A DNA stretch of 64,000 nucleotides from Notospermus geniculatus (taxonomy: Eukaryota; Nemertea; Pilidiophora; Heteronemertea; Lineidae), in the NCBI GenBank assembly GCA_002633025.1, contig NMRB01000103.1:499560-563559 (forward strand), read 5' to 3'. The translations under genes were made by a program, and so were the position numbers. The notes below the pieces were generated by a model. It did not search any database. It was not told the DNA's origin and saw nothing but the letters and a program-made list of their open reading frames with translations. Below, piece after piece: positions 1 to 9,218 of the stretch (within the stretch, counting starts at the first letter, position 1; every line of letters begins with the position of its first letter).

Positions 1-347
1 AATGACGACCGGAATGCAAACTGCCGCTTTCTCCCGGCATTGATGATGGTCTGATGTGCAATTTTTCGACTACCTCAGACATCTTAAAGGCACTTCCATT
101 TGCAGGATATGTTTGGTGAAGTTTTTACTTAAATTTTGCCAAAATCGTTCCTTTTGAGAAATACTCGTCCTACACTTTGGAATATTTAAGATTTTTTCAT
201 TGATTCTGTTGCACAGACAAGTAGAACTGTTTTTTGAACGGTGTACTGATCGACATTTGGAATTTTTTCCCATGAGTAGTTTGGACTCCTACAATCTGGT
301 AATAACACATGCCTGGTGGTGTAAAGTCTTACACAGTATTTCTCCTC
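1..347. other. Unique sequence, no gene seen
   Basis: I see no recognisable coding region, repeat or RNA in this stretch. Short open frames exist on both strands but show no domain, splice context or family resemblance. Confidence 0.5.
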
Positions 348-350
348 TTA

Positions 351-503
351 AGCCTTGTTCACACTGCAGGCGCGGTGCGATTCGTGCCTGATTGTTTCCA
401 CTGTTAAGCCCAGAGCTGTTCACACTTGCGGTGCGACGCGAAAGCTGTAATCCATTGTTCAGATTGCATCGCGTCGCCCCGCGCCTGCAGTGTGAACTAG
501 GCT
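351..503. mobile_element. PIF/Harbinger-type MITE, 153 bp, TTA target duplication
   Basis: The ends form terminal inverted repeats of about 25 bp with a single mismatch. The left end reads AGCCTTGTTCACACTGCAGG and the right end is the reverse complement of AGCCTAGTTCACACTGCAGG. TTA lies immediately outside both ends (348-350 and 504-506), which is the 3-bp TWA target duplication known for the PIF/Harbinger superfamily. The element is far too short to encode a transposase, so it is non-autonomous. It directly abuts a SINE on its right. Confidence 0.75.
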
Positions 504-506
504 TTA

Positions 507-789
507 CCAGTGAAAGGCTCATGTGTTTGAATCTTAGATTGATCGTGTCCACTTAGCAACTGGCAGTCCGGGTTCGAATCCAGCTTTGGCCATATGGGAT
601 TAATCATCCCTGGCTCTTTACATCTGGCACGTTGGGACAGTAAGCTGTGGTGCCGTGAGTTCTGTGCCTTTGCAAGGGCAAGTAAAAGATCCCATCCAAG
701 TGAGGAAAATGAGTAGCTTGATATGACCTCTTCCATATTTACAATGCCATGCTTTGGCTTCTGCCCCGATGGAAGAAGCAAAAACAAAA
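507..789 (+). mobile_element. tRNA-derived SINE, copy 1
   Basis: A tRNA-like B box (GGTTCGAATCC, 571-581) is followed by a body shared with copies near 13.2 kb and, inverted, near 22 kb. Shared blocks include 'catatggga', 'ccctggctctt', 'gggacagtaagc', 'gcaagggcaagtaaaa' and 'atccaagtgagg'. The 3' end is A-rich (about 775-789). The A-box region is diverged. SINEs are transcribed by RNA polymerase III and moved by a LINE reverse transcriptase in trans. The copy is sandwiched between two MITEs. Confidence 0.75.
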
Positions 790-990
790 TGTGACCCGCC
801 ACAGCAAAATGAGTCGGAAGTCACACAGAAGAAGACCGAAGATGACACCAGACAACAGTTACAGAAATTGACAAAGTCAAATTTCACAATGGGCAGACAA
901 TCCTGAAATCAACAAACCGTTGGTGTCACCTTGGACATGTTGGGTCTTCTTCTGTACAACTTCCGACTCATTTTGCTGTCACGGGTCACA
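790..990. mobile_element. Palindromic MITE, GTGACCC family, copy 1 (201 bp)
   Basis: The element begins TGTGACCCGCC and ends with its near reverse complement. The inverted repeat runs over about 30 bp and includes AAAATGAGTCGGAA. Three other copies occur at 1704, 3717 and 20305 with the same interior ('cacaatgggcagacaat', 'gaaatcaacaaacc'). The bases just outside are AA on both sides. No protein is encoded. Confidence 0.75.
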
Positions 991-1409
991 AATGTATTTG
1001 GCTGCGGACATTTTACGCTTGTCTATTTCATATTTGGATGATCAATGCTGCCCCCTCATATTCTATAGTTGTCATTTCCTCAGGAATGACGTCTGTGGTA
1101 GCAGACATGTTAAGGAACCATGGCCAATCAATAACAATATTCTCTTCAGCCATACAGAACAATAAAGAACAATAAAATCCTATTCCCTCTTATCCTAAAA
1201 TATTTATATTCTTGAATATTTTACGTGGCACAAATTGGATTCCCCATCTTCAAATAAGGCTTCCCTTTGACTGTAACCTCCGGGCTATTAGGAGGATCTG
1301 CGCCGAGCTATAAATCTAATTTTGTAAAGTAACGACTGTCGGTGGTATGCTTTGAAGCCGAGAAATAAATGGCTAGCATCCCAAAGGAATCCCGAAGATA
1401 ACAGAGTAT
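991..1409. other. Unique sequence, no gene seen
   Basis: AT-rich sequence between the MITE and the first duplicated block. It contains no supported exon, RNA gene or repeat. Confidence 0.5.
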
Positions 1410-1876
1410 TAAGATAAAAATGTGTAGCGTAGTTCGCTCTTGGGGGACTGTTGTGCGTGGATTGCAATTTCGTGATGAAGTCAGCAGGCGTCCACCAGTG
1501 TAGGTGAATGTGGTATGGATGTGTGTGGCTCGATGTGTGAAATCAATTGAAAAACTGGTTTTCAAAGTATCTTTACCTCAGTGTGGACTGCTTGCCACCG
1601 AAAAAAGTGGACTAAGAGACAGTCCATAGAGGCTGTTGGCGTTGCTGACATGATCATCTTGGTCCACTTGGCATGATGTTTAAAAGGATGAGCTCGCATC
1701 ATATGTGACCCGTGACAGCAAAATGAGTCGGAATGCACCGAAAAGAAGATCCAAGATGACACCATTACAGAAATGGAGAAAGTCAACATTTTACAATGGG
1801 CCGACAATGCTGAAATCAACAAACCTTTGGTTCACCTTGGGACTTCTGTGTACATTCCGACTCATTTTGTTGCCAC
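1410..1876. repeat. Duplicated block at the 1877 gap, copy A
   Basis: This block matches 3422-3898 from the bases TAAGATAAAAATG through 'gtagttcgctcttggg', 'ccaccagtgtaggtg' and on into the GTGACCC MITE. Copy A stops at the single n (1877), inside the MITE. Divergence is visible around 1595-1660. The block is probably the other haplotype of 3422-3898 rather than a genomic duplication. Confidence 0.65.
1704..1876. mobile_element. GTGACCC MITE, copy 2, right end cut at the gap
   Basis: The left inverted repeat (TGTGACCCGTGACAGC) and the shared interior are present. The right inverted repeat is incomplete because the sequence stops at the n at 1877 just before the final GGGTCACA. The truncation coincides with the gap, so it is likely an assembly limit and not a biological deletion. 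Confidence 0.75.
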
Positions 1877-1877
1877 N
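1877..1877. other. Single n: probable contig join
   Basis: An undetermined base separates copy A of a duplicated block from unrelated G-rich sequence and a transposon, after which copy B follows. This is the same pattern as the n positions at 28806, 31269 and 44742. Confidence 0.7.
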
Positions 1878-1879
1878 AT

Positions 1880-2035
1880 TAGGAATATCGGGTTTAGGAT
1901 CGGGTTTTGGACCTGGTCCGGGTTGTGGATCGGGTTTAGGTTGTCCCGGTGGTTTAGGTTTAGGTGCTATGACACTTTTTAAACTGAGACTGATGGCTAA
2001 AGCGATACTAGTGATCGTCGCTACAACTGCGGTAA
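1880..2035 (-). other. Possible Pro-rich coding fragment, minus strand
   Basis: Read on the minus strand, about 50 codons are open. An uncharged stretch (AVVATITSIALAISLSL, long enough for one membrane span) is followed by a Lys/Asp/Pro repeat (PKPKPPGQPKPDPQPGPG). The repeat reflects a G-rich degenerate tandem sequence (GGGTTTAGG-like) on the + strand. The frame runs straight into the terminal repeat of the element at 2036, so upstream coding is either interrupted or absent. The other end falls at the n at 1877. It could be a broken exon of a membrane-anchored Pro-rich protein or just low-complexity DNA. I recognise no family. Confidence 0.15.
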
Positions 2036-3421
2036 GGGACCTTGTCCAAATTTCGCACACATTCGCGCCGTGCGAATTGTGGGCGAATTTAACCTGTCCG
2101 AAATTGTTGCGAATTTGTATAAAAATCGCACGGCAAACTTCGCCTCAAATTCGCCCTCCGCAAATATTCGCACAGCCCTATCTGGCGGTGCGAATTTTGT
2201 GACCCATGTCATTATTCGCCCCCAAATCGCCTAATATTCGCCTTGAAATCGCCTCAAATTCGCAGGCATTATCATACAACGTGCCATGTGCGAATATCAC
2301 AACGGACTTGACGACCTCGTTTTCGGCCATTTCACCCATGCGGAAAAAAGTTTTCATCTCACAACAAACGGCCCTTCATGTACTCGCTTATCGATATGGG
2401 ACAAAGTTGGTGTGTAAGGACATGATTGCTTAGTAAGTAAACTTTTATTCACCTGAATTTCAAATCTTTCTGGCATCGAGGTGTGTAGATTTTATCGATT
2501 ACACATGACTCACAAGCCGACGAAACAGTCAGCGTGACACCATTTTGAAGTCAGCTGGCTGGAAGCACGGCCTAGTTTGATTGACAGCTCAATTAGAATA
2601 TGCCACGTGCGAGGCGCTATAAACTCTGCTAGGTAAATGCTGATTTAGCAACTTTGAGGCATCTGTAGTAAATAAACAAATCCAAAGTTTATTTCCACGG
2701 ATAAAATTTCGATTCATTTATGAACACATTGTCAAGAAAGTCGGGAAGTAGGCCGACTCATCAACCTGCCGTATGCAAATTACATACCGGTAGCCATATT
2801 ATGGGATGGAAGTCTTACCGCGACGAGGGGAACCTGATAAAAACCATCAAAATCTCAGTCAATTTGATCGTTTTTCATGAATCAAGGCCGTGTTTATAAA
2901 AGATTGTATTCATTTGTTGATAAGAGAAAAATACTTGTGAGTTTCGGTGAAAAAAACGATGTTTACTGAGCAAAGATTGTGGCCTAATTTTAATGTTTAC
3001 ATCGGCGAACATCCATGACGATGAATCTGGCCTGACGCCAACTTCATGACTTGTTGGTTCTCTTTTCTCCCGAAAGCAATGTAATATTAAAATGATCATG
3101 TTCAATCAAGTCCACACAATAAAAACTGCACGATAAAAACGTGCATGCATTGCTGCCGCATCGAGAGATGCTGAAGATATTCGCACAACGAATATTTCGC
3201 CCCAAATTCGCAACAAAATCGCACAGAAATCGCCTGACATTCGCCCCACCAACATGACCGACAGCCGGCGCGAATTTCAAATTCGGACACGACGTGCGAA
3301 TATATTCGCACTGAAATCGCGACCGAACGAATTCGTGTGTGCCTATTCGCAGCAGCACATGCGAAAATATTCGCCTGTAATTCGCACGGCGCGAATGTGT
3401 GCGAAATTTGGACAAGGTCCC
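2036..3421 (+). mobile_element. Non-autonomous PIF/Harbinger-like element, copy 1 (1,386 bp)
   Basis: The terminal inverted repeats begin GGGACCTTGTCCAAATTTCG and extend about 45 bp to a GTGCGAATT core. TAA flanks both ends exactly (2033-2035 and 3422-3424), matching the TWA target duplication of PIF/Harbinger elements. About 250 bp inside each end is studded with GCGAAT/ATTCGC motifs on both strands; the middle (about 2300-3170) lacks them. A second copy in the opposite orientation lies at 6576-7938. No frame resembles a DDE transposase or Myb-like partner, so this is a deletion derivative moved in trans. Open frames crossing it are shadows of the low-complexity GCGAAT repeats. Confidence 0.75.
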
Positions 3422-3898
3422 TAAGATAAAAATGTGTAGCGTAGTTCGCTCTTGGGGGACTGTTGTGCGTGGATTGCAATTTCGTGATGAAGTCAGCAGG
3501 CGTCCACCAGTGTAGGTGAATGTGGTATGGATGTGTGTGGCTCGATGTGTGAAGTCAATTGAAAAACTGGTTTTCAAAGTATATTTACCTTGGTGTGGAC
3601 TGCTTCTCACCTAACAAGATGGACTAAGAGACGGTCCGTAGTGGTTGGTGCAGTCACAATCATCTTGGTCCACTTGCCATGATGTTCAAAAGGATGAGCT
3701 CACATCTCACATCATATGTGACCCGTGATAGCAAAATGAGTCGGAATGCACCGAAAAGAAGATCCAAGATGACACCAGAAAATAATTACAGAAATGGACG
3801 AAGTCAAAATTTCACATTATGGGCAGACAATGCTGAAATCAACAAACCTTTCGTTCACCTTGGGACTTCTTCTGTGTGCATTCCGACTCATTTTGCTG
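3422..3898. repeat. Duplicated block at the 1877 gap, copy B
   Basis: Matches 1410-1876. Identity starts exactly at the TAA that forms the right target duplication of the element at 2036-3421. Copy A therefore resembles an allele lacking that element on its right side. The left flanks of the two copies do not match, so it is only a half empty site. Confidence 0.65.
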
Positions 3899-3910
3899 CC
3901 AAGGGTCACA
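3717..3910. mobile_element. GTGACCC MITE, copy 3 (194 bp)
   Basis: Complete copy with both inverted repeats (TGTGACCCGTGATAGC at the left, a matching GGGTCACA at the right). TA flanks both ends. It is the intact counterpart of the truncated copy at 1704. Confidence 0.75.
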
Positions 3911-3964
3911 TAGGCGATAGGATCCAAATATGGGCCTGTGATTCTTTGTCAAGTTGGCGAATAA

Positions 3965-4089
3965 GGTTAGGTTTACAAAGAGGAATACGGGACACGCGGG
4001 TGAACAATGACCTAACAAAGGGTTTATGACCAGAAAACCTTTGTTCGCCTGTGTTTCCGTATACCGTATATCTCTATGTAAAGTCGGCC
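3965..4089. mobile_element. PIF/Harbinger-type MITE, 125 bp, TAA target duplication
   Basis: The two ends are imperfect inverted repeats sharing GG...TTTACA.AGAG, then TACGG, ACAC and GGTGAACAA/GGCGAACAA, with small indels between arms. TAA flanks both sides (3962-3964 and 4090-4092). It is short, has no coding capacity and is older-looking than the 351 element. Confidence 0.55.
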
Positions 4090-4092
4090 TAA

Positions 4093-5035
4093 GATCATTT
4101 CCAACGAAACACGTACCCGGTACATACCAGCTTGTGATTTCCTGTTCAGTGTTTCATGGTATGCCTATTAAGTTATTTCTTGTCGCATGAAAAACTCATA
4201 TTTCAGGATAAAACTTCTAAAGTGTGATTTGTGATGAGATTAGGCTTGTCATGTGTAATGGAGAATATGACAGACTTTATCGTCAGAATAAATCTATTTT
4301 TAATTCACAGCTCTAGGGTTCTTGTTTGAAAGTCTCTGGGGTTCATATGGGATGTTGTATTTTATACAGGAATCTACATCATCCTTACAAATAATTGGAC
4401 CTTACACAGATTTTGAGACCATTTGATTGGATTGCAGGAGAAGTTCTTGTGCAGTGTTGCTGTCAGTTTTTCACTCCATTACTCCCATTAATTCCAGATT
4501 CGTGATGGAGTATGGCTGTCTAAGTTTGGTGGTCCTCGGAAAAATCTGTCTTGTAGATCCTTCAGGAACTTCGGTTGATGTTGGGAACTTATGTTTTTCA
4601 TCATTTCCCTTGAAACTTGTCACCAGTAGGCACATGGAGCTTGTGGATACTATTTTTCATGCTTTTGGCATTCTTTTCCTAAGTTAGGGGTATTTATGGA
4701 AGATAAAGGCAGGTGTAGCCTCTTCGAGATCTGATCGTACTGTTCTTTTAGTGTAGGGATATTTTTAAATTTTTGTGGCCCTAACTATATGTAAGGTTTA
4801 TTGGAAAATTTTTATGGAATATAACTCGTAGTGTTTGGTAAATTTAAAAAACTGCCCTTTCATGAAGTGCCTGGAAGGCCTATAAACCTCCATAATCTCA
4901 TGCACAAAAAAATTGAAACGATTCTAAGAGGAACTGCAGCAATTCAGAGAAATCTGTCCTAATTCATCTGAACCAATATTTTAGCAGATATCACTTCAGA
5001 ATCAAGATTTATTGACATAATAGCAACTGAGAGTT
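4093..5035. other. Unique AT-rich sequence, no gene seen
   Basis: No exon with convincing splice sites, no RNA gene and no repeat. An acceptor-like tract at about 4190-4206 is followed by five codons and only a weak GTGTGA donor, so it was not called. Confidence 0.5.
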
Positions 5036-5210
5036 TGTGGCACAATAGTGCCATCTCTTATGTGAGTGAGAAAGTATACCAGGAATTATGCCAATGACAG
5101 TGGTACAGCAGTGCCATCTCGTAAGTGATTGGTAAACCATAGCAGACATGATGCCAATGATTGGTGGTACAGCAGTGCCATCTCTTAAGTGATCATTGAA
5201 CTACAGGCAT
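5036..5210 (+). repeat. Tandem repeat, 62-64 bp unit, about 2.7 copies
   Basis: The phrase 'cagtgccatctc' recurs at about 5049, 5111 and 5175, followed each time by a related 'taagtga' and 'atgccaatga'. The copies are moderately diverged. Confidence 0.65.
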
Positions 5211-5318
5211 GAGGTGCTCATCATGAATATCATGGTCATGAATACACTTTCAGTGAATTTCTCATTTCTTGTCATATACTGCACAGTATCACCCCTGAAA
5301 ATGTCACAGGACGACACA

Positions 5319-5390
5319 ATAGGACAATACAATATGATAGGACAATACAATACGATAGGACAAAACAAGATGATAGGACAATACAATACG
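5319..5390 (+). repeat. Tandem repeat, 18 bp unit, 4 copies
   Basis: Four consecutive units of ataggacaatacaatacg start at 5319, 5337, 5355 and 5373, with one or a few substitutions each. Because the unit is a multiple of 3, the + frame reads as a hexapeptide repeat (IGQYNM/T). The surrounding 98-codon frame lacks an ATG at its start and has no other sign of being a gene. Confidence 0.8.
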
Positions 5391-6162
5391 ACAAACTTTC
5401 TCCATCTGAATGACAGTATGGAAAATTCAGATTCTATGTCCTTGGCTGCTTCTAATTATACTGTTAGAAAAACTTTCTTGCCTACGGTGTAAGACATGAC
5501 CTTCAATTTAAATGAAAGAAAACAATAAAAATTTCCATGAAAATAGGTTCTTTGCCCCTTTTAATATCTGACTTCTGTTGAAGAACACTGCAGCAGCTAT
5601 TTGCCGTTGGTGGCATTTGATATTCTAGCTGAGAACAGAGCACACAATACTAACAACAGTCCCCATTCCATCTCCATGACACAAGTAGGAACTTATAAGG
5701 TGGAGAGGAGTTGGCTTACTTCGTCTAGTGCTGTTACAACCTTAACCGTCCCCCCATGATGACATTTTTTGTACATCAACCATTTTGTTTCTCGTCTCGA
5801 ATATTTGAAAGCCGCCTGTGATTGAGTTATCTAGCACCCTTAAGTAGGGGGAAAAAGAACCGTTAATAATAGACGACAGTACGGCGTCCGTTTTTGTCGA
5901 CTTTGATATGTCCTCATGATGCTGTAACTTACGTTCCTATTGTCCTTCAAGTGCATCTACACGGAGGCTGCCGGTGGTTGTGCAATTCAGCAACTCCTCC
6001 AGCACTTCACAGTACAGATAAATACATCGCCTAAATGAATATTTCCCCATCACTCTATCTTTCTATTTTTTTGGGGTGCGCACGGGTGCAGGAGTAGGGC
6101 TTTTTCACGTCATCTTCCAAGATGTGGCCACTTTCATCACTGATCTGGTGGAAAAAAGTTGG
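5391..6162. other. Unique sequence, no gene seen
   Basis: No supported coding, RNA or repeat feature. Confidence 0.45.
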
Positions 6163-6300
6163 ACAGTTCTTGCTTACCGGTATAAGTATATTTTTGCTTA
6201 CTGGTGCCAACGAGTTCTTGCTACTCGTGCTAGTGTGTTCTTGCTTAACCATGCCATTGAGTTCTTGTAATACATGGGATAGCAAGTTCTAGCTTATCAA
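6163..6300 (+). repeat. Degenerate tandem repeat around 'gttcttgctta'
   Basis: The core 'agttcttgctta' or a variant recurs about every 25 bp (6165, 6193, 6211, 6236, 6259, 6287). The repeat is old and strongly diverged. Confidence 0.45.
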
Positions 6301-6336
6301 TGCCATTCTCATTTTCGCATTTTTTTTTCGTTTCAG

Positions 6337-6363
6337 TGTGACAGTGAAGCTAGTGAAGATAAG
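6337..6363 (+). CDS. Candidate 27-nt micro-exon (CDSEASEDK)
   Basis: This is the best splice-flanked segment in the window. A run of T ending TTTTTCGTTTCAG precedes it, and AAG followed by GTAAGTTG, a near-perfect donor, follows it. The 27 nt are open in phase 0 and read CDSEASEDK, an acidic, Ser-rich peptide with possible casein-kinase-2-type sites. The length is a multiple of three, as for many alternatively spliced micro-exons. I do not recognise the gene, and no adjacent exon can be proven. Other + strand candidates at 17667 and 23473 are also multiples of three and could belong to the same transcript. Chance matches are possible in 64 kb. Confidence 0.35.
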
Positions 6364-6575
6364 GTAAGTTGTCTTTCGCAATTCGAATCATTTATCACTG
6401 TTGTGTCCTGTCCTAGAATGTATGGAAATTTCTTGAGAGAAGGATGCTGAGTATTAATGTTTGCTACAATCCCTCCATTCTGATAATTACTTTCGTCGAC
6501 TTACATGTATGATTCCTTACCAGGGAATTTACTGCCGAGTTTCTGAGGTCTTTCATGAAAATGCTGCTGGCGTAA

Positions 6576-7938
6576 GGGACCTTGTCCAAATTTCGCACAC
6601 ATTCGCGCCGTGCGAATTACAGGCGAATATTTTCGCATGTGCTGCTGCGAATAGGCACATACGAATTCGTTCGGTCGCGATTTCAGTGCGAATATATTCG
6701 CACGTCCGTGTCCGATTTTGAAATTCGCGCTGGCTGTCGGTCATGTTTTGTGGGCGAATGTGAGGCGATTTCTGTGCGATTCTGTTGCGAATTTGGGGCG
6801 AAATGTTCGCTGTGCGAATATCTTCAGCATCTCTCGATGCAGCAGCAATGCATGCAAGTTTTTATTGTGCACTGGACTTGATTGAACATGATCATTTTAC
6901 AATTGCTTTCGGGAGAAAAGAACCAACAAGTCATAAAGTTGGCGTGAGGCCAGCTTCACCTTATGGATGTTCGCCGATGTAAACATTAAAATTTAGGCCA
7001 CAATCTTTGCTCAGTAAACATCGTTTTTTTCACCAAAACTCACAAGTATTTTTACTCTTATCAACAAATGAATACAATCTTTTATAAACATGGCCTTGAT
7101 TCATGAAAAACGATCAAATTGACTGAGATTTTGATGGTTTTTATCAGGTTCCCCTCGTCGCGGTAAGACTTCCATTGACTTCCATCCCATAATATGGCTA
7201 ATGAAATTTGCATACGGCAGGTTGATGAGTCGGCCTACTTCCCGACTTTCTTGACAATGTGTTCATGAATGAATTGCAATTTTATCCGTGGAAATAAACT
7301 TTGGATTTGTTTATTTACTACAGATGCCTCAAAGTTGCTAAATCAGCATTTACCTAGCAGAGTTTATAGCGCCTCGCACGTGGCATATTCTAATTGAGCT
7401 GTCAATCAAACTAGGCCAGCTGACTTCAAAATGGTGTCACGCTGACTGTTTCGTCGGCTTGTGAGTCATGTGTAATCGATAAAATCTACACACCTCGATG
7501 CCAGAAAGATTTGAAATTCAGGTGAATAAAAGTTTACTTACTGAGGAATCATGTCCTTACACACCAACTTTGTCCCATATCGATAAGTGAGTACATGAAG
7601 GGCCGTTTGTTGCGAGATGAAAACTTTTTTGCGCATCGGTGAAATGGCCGAAAACGAGGTCGTCAAGTCCGGTGTGATATTTGCACATGGCGCGTTGTAT
7701 GATCCTGCCTGCGAATTTGAGGCGATTTCAAGGCGAATATTAGGCGATTTGGGGGCGAATAATGACGTGGGTCACAAAAATCGCACCGCCAGACAGGGTT
7801 GTGCGAATATTTGCAGAGGGCGAATTTGAGGCGAAATTTTGCTGTGCGATTTTATACAAATTCGCAACAATTTCGGACAGGTTAAATTCGCCCAGAATTC
7901 GCACGGCGCGAATGTGTGCGAAATTTGGACAAGGTCCC
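6576..7938 (-). mobile_element. Non-autonomous PIF/Harbinger-like element, copy 2 (1,363 bp, inverted)
   Basis: The same family as 2036-3421 but in the opposite orientation. Its left end (GGGACCTTGTCC, then ACAGGCGAATATTTTCGC) is the reverse complement of the right end of copy 1, and the interiors match in reverse. TAA flanks both sides (6573-6575 and 7939-7941). The two copies differ by small indels, for example 12-14 bp near 2560-2575 versus 7410-7425. No transposase is encoded. Confidence 0.75.
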
Positions 7939-7986
7939 TAACAAGGTCACAGGGCTGAAAAGCTCAAATGTGTCAGAAACTAGAAA

Positions 7987-8127
7987 AATCCAATGCATCC
8001 AACAGGAGCAGCCAGCCGCACGTATTGCCAAAAGATGGCAGCAAAGTTCTAGTGGACCCATGCCAAAGAAACTTCTCTTGATTGGTGCTCAATCAAGAAT
8101 GAATGGGTCCACTACATGCATTGGATT
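7987..8127. repeat. Fold-back sequence with nested inverted repeats
   Basis: Three nested inverted repeats converge on one centre: AATCCAATGCAT (7987-7998 with 8116-8127), TAGTGGACCCAT with ATGGGTCCACTA, and CTTGATTG with CAATCAAG around a 5-nt loop near 8080. The left arm carries an extra 55 bp or so between the outer and middle repeats. It could be a decayed fold-back transposon or an RNA hairpin. Confidence 0.55.
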
Positions 8128-8564
8128 GGGCCGTAGTGACACCTATTGGTCAACTCAATGACAGCTCCTATTGTTGATGAAATAAATATGAATCAAATAA
8201 ATCTTTGACCTGGCGAGGTCTTACCGTGGCGTGGTGTACATCGTCAGTGTCGGTGTCCGTTAGCAGAGCACGTTTCATTTCTCTTGGAAGAAAGCAGTTT
8301 GGTTTCTGACCATGAGATTCGGCAAATATAGTACTCAGCACCATTGACCTACATTCCGCGCCGCACACCAAACGTGTACCATATGCAGCGTCTTCTACAT
8401 ACCATCAGCATATCTTTCGCGGTTGTCCGGTGGCGCATTCATTTTAGGTACGTGTCTAGTTTGCGGACGATATGCCAAAAGAGCTGATGCTATTCTTGAA
8501 GTGTATTGTGGTGATCTGTCGTGAGTACGTGCGTGCGTTGGTGTGTGGGACCGTCACGTGCAAT
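8128..8564. other. Unique sequence with a possible interspersed-repeat fragment
   Basis: The phrase 'gtgtccgttagcag.gcacgttt' at about 8250-8275 also occurs at 26650-26672 inside a hairpin-headed repeat, so part of this stretch may be a fragment of that family. No gene is seen. Confidence 0.35.
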
Positions 8565-8745
8565 CCGGATGTTTCAAGCTGAAAGCATGCGCATATCGCG
8601 AACGTTTTTTTGGTGGTTCGTTATGATTTAGGCCGCCGCAGCTCATCCAATATGGCTGCCACACCCACCATCTTGGTTTTTCTTTGCGGACGTTTCTCAC
8701 TGAATGCTTGTGCATACCGCATTCGTTTGTATCCACACGATTTGT
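8565..8745 (+). repeat. Diverged direct repeat, offset about 131 bp
   Basis: Segments beginning near 8565 and 8696 align over about 50 bp (ccggatgttt/gcggacgttt, aagcatgcgcata/atgcttgtgcata, cgcgaacgttt/cgcattcgttt). The interval is more CpG-rich than its surroundings and holds AATATGGCTGCC and CCACCATCTTGG, both YY1-like. Promoter function is not supported. Confidence 0.4.
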
Positions 8746-8800
8746 TAAAAGTGGAGCGCATAATGCGATGGTGTCGTCTGTCTGTTAATCCATCAGTCTG

Positions 8801-8847
8801 TCCATCCATCCATCCATCCATCCATCCATCCTTCTATCTATCCATCC
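8801..8847 (+). repeat. Microsatellite (TCCA)n
   Basis: About seven uninterrupted tccatcca-type units, followed by an imperfect 'ttctatctatccatcc' tail. Confidence 0.9.
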
Positions 8848-9218
8848 TTTGCTGGTCCGTGCAATAACTTCGAAAATTTCAGTTTCGTTAACTCATGTAA
8901 ATGTTCTCTGATTACTGCCGAAGCAATCCTGCAGTTGCTTTCTCGATTGGCTTGAGGTCAAGGTCATTGAAACGGATATGATTCAATACTGGTTGATGTC
9001 CTTGTCGCGACTTTGATGGATGGCCTGGAGATGAAAGGTTGGCGGTGATCTTAGAAATTATGGTGCGATTTCTGAATTTTCATCTTGTTTGGATGATTTG
9101 TCTGTCTCCTACTGCTTGTGATATATATTAGTCCCGCCACAATGATTGTCATTTCAACGGCAGGAATTGGCTCATGGTTTATGATAAATTGAAACGATAC
9201 GGTCTCAAGTCAAGGGTT

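Noticed and set aside
571-581. tRNA gene suggested by GGTTCGAATCC
   Set aside because: The sequence does not fold into a tRNA cloverleaf with an anticodon arm and continues into a repeated body; it is a SINE head, as at 13276, 22101 and 9267.
1885-1970. Telomere-like GGTTTAGG repeats
   Set aside because: Units are irregular, interrupted and under 100 bp; a G-rich low-complexity stretch explains them.
3044-3610. 188-codon minus-strand open frame
   Set aside because: It crosses the right end of a transposon into a duplicated block; its content is the GCGAAT-rich terminal zone plus flank, and it has no domain.
8565-8745. CpG-island promoter
   Set aside because: CpG enrichment is slight and explained by a decayed direct repeat; no exon or start site follows.
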